Below, piece after piece: positions 22,891-27,518 of a stretch of DNA of 27,518 nt (position 1 is its first letter; each line of letters begins with the position of its first letter). The translations under genes were made by a program, and so were the position numbers. The notes beneath the pieces are model-generated. The model saw only the letters and a program-made list of their open reading frames with translations, was not told where the DNA came from and ran no database searches. Source of the stretch: Dehalococcoidia bacterium (GTDB lineage: Bacteria > Chloroflexota > Dehalococcoidia > Dehalococcoidales > Fen-1064); contig DUES01000161.1 in NCBI GenBank assembly GCA_011192055.1, forward strand, positions 2,526 to 30,043, given 5' to 3'.

Positions 22891-23151
22891 TTGAGTAAAA
22901 ATACCACTAAGTCTAACCAGTACGAGGTCTACGTAAAGGAGGAGTGGTGCAAAGGGTGCCGCTTCTGCGTGGAGTTTTGCCCGCAGCACATCCTCTATGA
23001 GACTGACGAGACCAACAGCAAGGGATACCACATCGTTGCCATGATTGATGACGGAAAGTGCCTTGGCTGTGAAATGTGTACCATGGTGTGCCCGGAGTTT
23101 GCCATTCATGTTGTCACTAACAATGAAGTTGGAACTCAGGAGGAAAAGTGA
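22891..23151 (+). CDS. korD: 2-oxoacid:ferredoxin oxidoreductase, delta (2x[4Fe-4S] ferredoxin) subunit
   Basis: An 86-residue ferredoxin-like subunit. Two clusters are encoded by C20-x2-C23-x2-C26-x3-C30-P and C57-x2-C60-x2-C63-x3-C67-P. It carries electrons between the catalytic TPP subunit and free ferredoxin. The start is TTG; a stop sits just upstream in frame, so no longer form exists, and the ribosome site (GGTGAG) is unusually close. Its stop codon overlaps the alpha-subunit start by four bases. Gene order delta-alpha-beta-gamma is the standard kor layout. Confidence 0.9.
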   Translation: MSKNTTKSNQYEVYVKEEWCKGCRFCVEFCPQHILYETDETNSKGYHIVAMIDDGKCLGCEMCTMVCPEFAIHVVTNNEVGTQEEK

Positions 23152-24302
23152 CGACAGACAGAGGGAACCTTGAAGGCGAGTTCTTCATGAGCGGTGACGA
23201 GGCCTGCAGCGAGGGCGCACTAAGCGCCGGCTGCCGATTCTTCGCCGGATACCCGATTACGCCGGCTACGGAAATCGCCGAACGAATGTCGGAACGTCTC
23301 CCCGAAGTTGGCGGTACCTATATCCAGATGGAGGACGAACTGGCCTCAATGGCCGCGGTCCTGGGTGCAGCCTGGGGTGGAGCGAAGTCTATGACCGCCA
23401 CATCCGGTCCGGGATTCAGCCTTATGATGGAGAATATCGGGCTAGGCGTGATGCTGGAGACACCCTGTGTTGTTGCCAATGTGCAGCGCGCCGGACCTTC
23501 AACCGGCCTACCCACCCTGGTTGCACAGGGGGACATGATGCAGGCACGCTGGGGAAGCCACGGCAGCTACAGCATTATTGCCCTGTCGCCAAGCTCTCCG
23601 CAGGAAGTCTACGACCTCACAATCCGGGCATTCAACCTGTCCGAGAAGTACCGCCTGCCGGTACTGGTCATGACTGATGGGGCGGTTGGTCACATGTACG
23701 AGAAGGTGGTCATACCACCCGGCAATAAGATTAAGCTCTTCCCGCGCCGCAAACCGGAGGTACCACCCGGAGAATACTGGCCATACGAGCCTGAAGACGA
23801 CCTGGTGCCACCGATGGCTAACAGCGGTGAAGGATACCGTTTCCATGTTACCGGTCTCACCCACGATGAGCGGGGATACCCGGCAATGACTCCCGAAGCA
23901 CAGGATAAGCTGATACGGCGGCTGGTAGCCAAGGTAGATAACAATACCCAGGATATCATCGAGCTTGAAGAGGACGGCATAGATGGGGCTGATGTCATTG
24001 TCTGCGCATACGGAATTACGGCACGGGTCTCCATGATTGCCGTAGAGCGCGCCCGAAGTGAGGGTATTTCCGTGGGTATGCTGAGGCTGATTACCGTCTG
24101 GCCGTTCCCGCAACAACGGATACTGGAGATGGCCCGTCAGGTAAAAGCTTTCGTGGTGCCGGAGATAAACTACGGGCAGATTTCCCTCGAGGTAGAACGA
24201 AGTGCCGGCGGCACGGCAAAGACTATCTTAGTACCTCACATGGGCGGTGACGTCCATGACCCGCAGGTCATACTGGAAGCAATCAGGCAGGCTGCGAAAT
24301 GA
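23148..24302 (+). CDS. korA: 2-oxoglutarate:ferredoxin oxidoreductase alpha subunit
   Basis: A 384-residue alpha subunit with the pyrimidine-binding domain first: GCRFFAGYPITPATEIAERM, IQMEDELASMAAVLGAAWGG and the TATSGPGFSLM loop; then NVQRAGPSTGLPT and VLVMTDGAVGHMYEKV. A transketolase-C-like domain follows (DVIVCAYGITARVSMIAV, LRLITVWPFP). The enzyme interconverts 2-oxoglutarate plus CoA with succinyl-CoA plus CO2, using ferredoxin. SGPGFSLMMENIG and the TGLPT loop favour a Kor-type over a pyruvate-type enzyme, but branched-chain 2-oxoacid enzymes are hard to exclude. GTG start, overlapping korD and korB. Confidence 0.88.
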   Translation: MTTDRGNLEGEFFMSGDEACSEGALSAGCRFFAGYPITPATEIAERMSERLPEVGGTYIQMEDELASMAAVLGAAWGGAKSMTATSGPGFSLMMENIGLGVMLETPCVVANVQRAGPSTGLPTLVAQGDMMQARWGSHGSYSIIALSPSSPQEVYDLTIRAFNLSEKYRLPVLVMTDGAVGHMYEKVVIPPGNKIKLFPRRKPEVPPGEYWPYEPEDDLVPPMANSGEGYRFHVTGLTHDERGYPAMTPEAQDKLIRRLVAKVDNNTQDIIELEEDGIDGADVIVCAYGITARVSMIAVERARSEGISVGMLRLITVWPFPQQRILEMARQVKAFVVPEINYGQISLEVERSAGGTAKTILVPHMGGDVHDPQVILEAIRQAAK

Positions 24303-25132
24303 ATGTTCTTACATTAACCAGCGAACAGGCAAAAGAAAAACACCCCCTGACAGAATATATTAGAATAGACCGCTTTCCCCACATATGGTGCGCCGGATGT
24401 GGTCTTGGCGTAATCCTTAATGCCTTTCTCCGGGCTATGCTCAGTACCGGTGTTTCCCCGGATAAGGTAGCAGTGGTCTCGGGGATAGGCTGCACCGGCA
24501 GAGCAGCTGGGTACCTGAAGCTGGACTCTTTCCACACAACTCACGGACGGGCGATACCCTTTGCCACCGGACTGAAGCTGGCCAACCCGGAGCTGGAGGT
24601 AGTCGTCTTCAGCGGTGACGGAGACCTGGCGGCTATCGGCGGCAATCACCTGATTCATGCCGGACGCAGGAACATTGACATTACCGTACTTTGTGTTAAT
24701 AACTTCACCTACGGGATGACGGGCGGTCAGTTTGGACCGACCACACCTTCAACAGCACGTTCCTCAACGTCACGCGCCGGGAATATAGAAAACCCGTTCA
24801 ACATGGTAGGGCTGGCTGCTGCCAGTGGAGCCGTTTACGTTGCCCGGTGGACAACAGCCCAGGTCCACCAAATGGAGAGGTCCACAAGCGAAGCTATACT
24901 GAAGAAGGGTTTCAGTTTCGTTGAAGTCATCAGTCCTTGCCCGACGTATTTCGGTCGTTTGAACCGCCAGCCGACCGGGCTCGACCAGATGAGGTACTAC
25001 CGCGCCAACACGGTCGTCAAGCACTTTGCCAGCCCGCACGAGGTAAGCATCGGGCTTGGCGGACAGATTATCACCGGAAAATTCATTGACACGGAACGAC
25101 CATACCTTCCCCGTCCGGAGGGAAGCCAGTAA
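24299..25132 (+). CDS. korB: 2-oxoglutarate:ferredoxin oxidoreductase beta (TPP-binding) subunit
   Basis: A 277-residue TPP subunit. WCAGCG (C31, C34) starts the fold; SGIGCTGRAAGYL and HTTHGRAIPFATGLKLANP are the substrate-side loops typical of KorB; GDGDLAAIGGNH followed by NNFTYGMTGGQ is the TPP/magnesium motif. The ATG overlaps the korA stop by four bases, and its own stop shares one base with korC (TAATG). It works as a complex with the other three subunits in the cytoplasm. Confidence 0.92.
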   Translation: MNVLTLTSEQAKEKHPLTEYIRIDRFPHIWCAGCGLGVILNAFLRAMLSTGVSPDKVAVVSGIGCTGRAAGYLKLDSFHTTHGRAIPFATGLKLANPELEVVVFSGDGDLAAIGGNHLIHAGRRNIDITVLCVNNFTYGMTGGQFGPTTPSTARSSTSRAGNIENPFNMVGLAAASGAVYVARWTTAQVHQMERSTSEAILKKGFSFVEVISPCPTYFGRLNRQPTGLDQMRYYRANTVVKHFASPHEVSIGLGGQIITGKFIDTERPYLPRPEGSQ

Positions 25133-25686
25133 TGGTCACCAATCATCAGATAAGACTTTGCGGTTTTGGTGGACAGGGTATCATCCTGGCCGGCTTTATC
25201 ATCGGGCAGGCTGCAACCGTCTATGAAGGCATTAATGCCGTCTTTACCCAGGACTACGGTCCGGAAGCCCGGGGAGGGTCGTGTCGCGCTGACGTCATTA
25301 TATCCGATGAAATCGTTAACTACCCGTACGTTGAATATCCTTCCGTACTGGTCGCAATGTCTCAAGCCGGATATGATAAGTATTACCGGGATATAGGACC
25401 GGATATCGTGGTCATCATCGATGAAGACCTGGTCACACCTGACCCGGCTGCACCTAACAGGATTCTGGCTATTCCTGCATGGCGGTTCGCCCGGGAACTG
25501 GGCAGGGTGGCAGTGGCAAACGTGGTCATGCTCGGTTTCTTTGCCGGCGCTACTGACTACATCTCTCCTGATTCCATTAAGAATTCCATCCTCGCTTCAG
25601 TCCCTAAAGGAACCGAGGAACTGAATACCAAAGCCTTCGAGCGGGGCTTTGAGCACGCCTCAGAAAAAAAGGACCAGCCCCAATGA
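25132..25686 (+). CDS. korC: 2-oxoglutarate:ferredoxin oxidoreductase gamma subunit
   Basis: A 184-residue gamma subunit, shown by RLCGFGGQGIILAGFIIGQAA (a glycine-rich turn at about residues 8-17) and the family marker DYGPEARGGSCRADVIISD. It helps form the CoA-binding part of the complex. The ATG shares a base with the korB stop, and its stop overlaps argC by four bases. Confidence 0.92.
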   Translation: MVTNHQIRLCGFGGQGIILAGFIIGQAATVYEGINAVFTQDYGPEARGGSCRADVIISDEIVNYPYVEYPSVLVAMSQAGYDKYYRDIGPDIVVIIDEDLVTPDPAAPNRILAIPAWRFARELGRVAVANVVMLGFFAGATDYISPDSIKNSILASVPKGTEELNTKAFERGFEHASEKKDQPQ

Positions 25687-26720
25687 GCGTAACCAGAGCA
25701 GGAATTATCAATGTTACCGGGTATGTCGGTATCGAACTGGCGCGACTGTTGCACCAGCACCCGCACGTGGAACTTGTCTCCGTCACCGGACGGAGTGCCG
25801 CCGGCCAGGAACTGGGCAAGTTCTTCCCCCACCTGGCCAGTATCAACCTGACGATTGAAGCCGAGCTTGGTGAAGTGGACATTGCTTTTTCGGCGATGCC
25901 CCACAAGGAAAGTGCCGACAGGGTGGTACCCTTAATCGAGCAGGGTATACGCGTTCTGGACATGAGTGCGGATTTCCGCCTGAAGGATGTTGCAGAATAC
26001 GAGCGCCGTTACGGTGTTACCCACCCGGCTCCACACCTCGTAAAGGAAGCCGTCTACGGTCTGCCGGAGCTTCACCGCTCTGAAATTACCACAACCCGAC
26101 TGGTCGCTGTCCCCGGATGTTATCCCACCGGGGCTATCCTATCCCTGGCACCATTGATGAAATCAGGTCTGACAGGACCGGACCTGATAGTCGATAGTAA
26201 GTCCGGGGTATCCGGTGCCGGCCGGTCACCGTCACTGAAGACACATTATACCGAGGTCAACGACGATATCAGTGCCTACGGCCTGGATGGCCACCGGCAC
26301 CTGCCGGAGATAACCCAGGAACTTGGTCTGTTGAACCGGCAGACACCTTCAGTGACGTTCATACCTCACCTTACACCGATGACGCGGGGCATTCTCAGTA
26401 CCTGCTACGCTACGGCGGAACCGGACAAGATATTAACGGGTGAAAAAGGGGCTTTAGAGCTACTGCGGCTGTACCGGGACTTCTACAAGGACCATCCGTT
26501 CGTACGGGTTGTTGATTCACCTCCTCACAGCAAACACACGTCGGGAAGTAACATGTGCCTCATCCATCCCACCATTGCCCCGGATACCGGGAAGTATGTC
26601 ATCATCAGCTGTATTGATAACCTGGTCAAGGGAGCTGCCGGGCAGGCTGTCCAGTGCATGAACCTGATGCTGGGACTTCCCGAGGTAACCGGACTTCAAG
26701 CACCCGCCGTTTTCCCGTAG
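25683..26720 (+). CDS. argC: N-acetyl-gamma-glutamyl-phosphate reductase
   Basis: A 345-residue NADPH-dependent reductase of arginine synthesis. The catalytic cysteine is C146 in VAVPGCYPTGAIL; SKSGVSGAGRSP, FIPHLTPMTRGIL, SGSNMCLIHP and IDNLVKGAAGQAVQCMN are the remaining family motifs. The nucleotide-binding turn reads GIINVTGYVG rather than the common GIVGATGYTG, so the second glycine is replaced; the rest of the enzyme is intact. Translational overlap with korC ties it to the 2-oxoglutarate enzyme. No other arg gene is in the window. Confidence 0.95.
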   Translation: MSVTRAGIINVTGYVGIELARLLHQHPHVELVSVTGRSAAGQELGKFFPHLASINLTIEAELGEVDIAFSAMPHKESADRVVPLIEQGIRVLDMSADFRLKDVAEYERRYGVTHPAPHLVKEAVYGLPELHRSEITTTRLVAVPGCYPTGAILSLAPLMKSGLTGPDLIVDSKSGVSGAGRSPSLKTHYTEVNDDISAYGLDGHRHLPEITQELGLLNRQTPSVTFIPHLTPMTRGILSTCYATAEPDKILTGEKGALELLRLYRDFYKDHPFVRVVDSPPHSKHTSGSNMCLIHPTIAPDTGKYVIISCIDNLVKGAAGQAVQCMNLMLGLPEVTGLQAPAVFP

Positions 26721-26768
26721 AACGTTCCCTGCATAATTATTCTTTGTTCCCCGGCAAATTCCCGGTAT

Positions 26769-26841
26769 GAGATTGCTTCGCTCCGCTCGCAATGACAGGC
26801 ACTAATCGTCACTGCGAGGAGTGCAACGACGAAGCAGTCTC
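26769..26841. repeat. Palindromic intergenic repeat (REP/MITE-like)
   Basis: GAGATTGCTTCG at the left end pairs with CGAAGCAGTCTC at the right end with one mismatch, and inside this CGCAATGAC pairs with GTCACTGCG, again with one mismatch. The unit would fold into one long imperfect hairpin. Elements with this core are found scattered between genes in many environmental bacterial genomes. It lies behind argC and ahead of a separate gene. Confidence 0.75.
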
Positions 26842-26852
26842 CGGTACTTTCC

Positions 26853-26881
26853 TTGTGGTATATTCGCCCTTCTGTTAATAT
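26853..26881 (+). promoter_or_regulatory. Possible promoter of the 133-residue gene
   Basis: TTGTGG (26853-26858), a 17-base spacer and TAATAT (26876-26881). Nine bases lie between the -10 and the ATG at 26891, and no ribosome site is visible. Confidence 0.4.
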
Positions 26882-26890
26882 GCAATTACG

Positions 26891-27292
26891 ATGCCTAGTG
26901 GTGAAACTGTCTCAAAATCCATAGCTGAAACCGGAGAAAAGACCTCGATTATTACCGTGGAGTATACCCACCTCCCAATCGGTGTAGACGTCCTCGCTTT
27001 TGCCGGTTACTATACTCCGGAACAGGAAGTCAGGATACCGTTCCGGGGGCGGGAACTTCTCTATGTCACCGGTCACATCGAAGTTGAATCTGCCTGTCAC
27101 GGCGGTACCTGCACTCCGCAGAACTACTGGTACAGCGCAGTCCAGGGCTACGTAGTGAAATGGCAGTACCGGAAAAGCGACTCTGGTCTGCCGGTAACGG
27201 AAGTGGAGCCTGTTTCGGACCGGGAAACACAGAAGGAAATCGAGGGCATCATCTTCGGCAGTGAGGCTGTCTCCCGCGTGGAATTCCGGTAG
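26891..27292 (+). CDS. Uncharacterised 133-residue protein with a CHGGTC motif
   Basis: I do not recognise the family. The protein looks soluble and mostly beta-stranded (SIITVEYTHLPIGVDVLAF, RELLYVTGHIEVES, YVVKWQYR) with an acidic C-terminal part. C69, H70 and C74 (ACHGGTCTP) could form a disulfide, bind a metal or carry redox chemistry. There is no signal peptide or membrane helix. The start is ATG without a ribosome site. The flavoprotein gene begins 32 bases after its stop, so they may form a pair. Coding use looks like that of its neighbours, which supports a real gene. Confidence 0.7.
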   Translation: MPSGETVSKSIAETGEKTSIITVEYTHLPIGVDVLAFAGYYTPEQEVRIPFRGRELLYVTGHIEVESACHGGTCTPQNYWYSAVQGYVVKWQYRKSDSGLPVTEVEPVSDRETQKEIEGIIFGSEAVSRVEFR

Positions 27293-27324
27293 AATCTCCC
27301 GGACAGCAGGTAAGAGGAGATACT

Positions 27325-27518
27325 ATGAACGTCATCGGGTTCAGCTCCGGCGGCACAGGTCGTCAGACGAACGCTGACCGCCTGGTCCAGGCTATCCTTA
27401 ATAAAAGTGGTCATACCACGGAGTTCATCAAGCTCACCGACCTCAATTACAGTGCCTGCAAAGGCTGCGTCTGGCTGTGCGCCAGGCCGCAGGTCTGCAT
27501 GCTGGACGATGACCTTCT
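27325..27518 (+). CDS. Iron-sulfur flavoprotein / NADPH-dependent FMN reductase (partial, cut by window edge)
   Basis: ATG 27325 follows AAGAGGAGA. The visible 64 residues show the flavodoxin-like N-terminus MNVIGFSSGGTGRQTNADRL, with an FMN-phosphate loop, and cysteines in SACKGCVWLCARPQVCMLDDD that match the compact cluster site of Isf-type flavoproteins. It is related to the gene at 2055-2627 but not identical in the loop. The C-terminal two thirds lie outside the window. Confidence 0.8.
   Translation, partial: MNVIGFSSGGTGRQTNADRLVQAILNKSGHTTEFIKLTDLNYSACKGCVWLCARPQVCMLDDDL

Overview
The window looks like chromosomal DNA from an anaerobic bacterium of the Chloroflexota, most likely class Dehalococcoidia. 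This is inferred from the style of the proteins (MiaB, ArgC, FolC, the Kor complex, a MATE gene array, iron-sulfur flavoproteins) and from the gene mix; no marker gene proves it. Genes are densely packed in translationally coupled operons on both strands, with many GTG/TTG starts and many 4-base stop/start overlaps.

Layout. 1-377 (+): the tail of a TatD-like DNase and a DUF167 gene. 416-1854 (-): an AT-richer type II toxin-antitoxin module of HigB/HigA type, whose antitoxin is a HigA-ImmA/IrrE fusion cut by a single in-frame TAG. 2055-3106 (-): ybeY coupled to an iron-sulfur flavoprotein. 3233-3325 (+): tRNA-Ser(GCU). 3395-7739 (+): miaB, yajC, then nadB and nadC (NAD synthesis), with a structured leader ending in a perfect 16-bp palindrome before nadB. 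7796-11896 (-): a probable metal-homeostasis operon, read as fur-family regulator, small His-rich protein, CooT-like nickel protein, znuA-like lipoprotein, znuC, znuB and a methyltransferase. 12048-21176 (-): an apparent operon of five tandem paralogous MATE efflux genes followed by an FmdB-type zinc ribbon gene, dtd and a short-chain dehydrogenase. 21327-22664 (-): folC, with a UUCG-loop terminator behind it and a probable CTG start. 22891-26720 (+): korD-korA-korB-korC-argC, all overlapping. 26769-26841: a palindromic intergenic repeat. 26891-27518 (+): an unrecognised 133-aa protein and the start of a second iron-sulfur flavoprotein.

How it fits together. The Kor complex joins 2-oxoglutarate to succinyl-CoA through ferredoxin; coupling to argC suggests 2-oxoglutarate is drawn toward glutamate and arginine. 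The fur-znu-cooT group looks like one regulon for acquiring and handling a transition metal; the binding protein lacks most classical zinc ligands, so the metal is open. The five-gene MATE array is the most striking expansion. Several genes have a -10 element only 6-9 bases before the start codon and no Shine-Dalgarno sequence, which suggests leaderless mRNAs. I saw no CRISPR array, rRNA, insertion sequence or phage gene.
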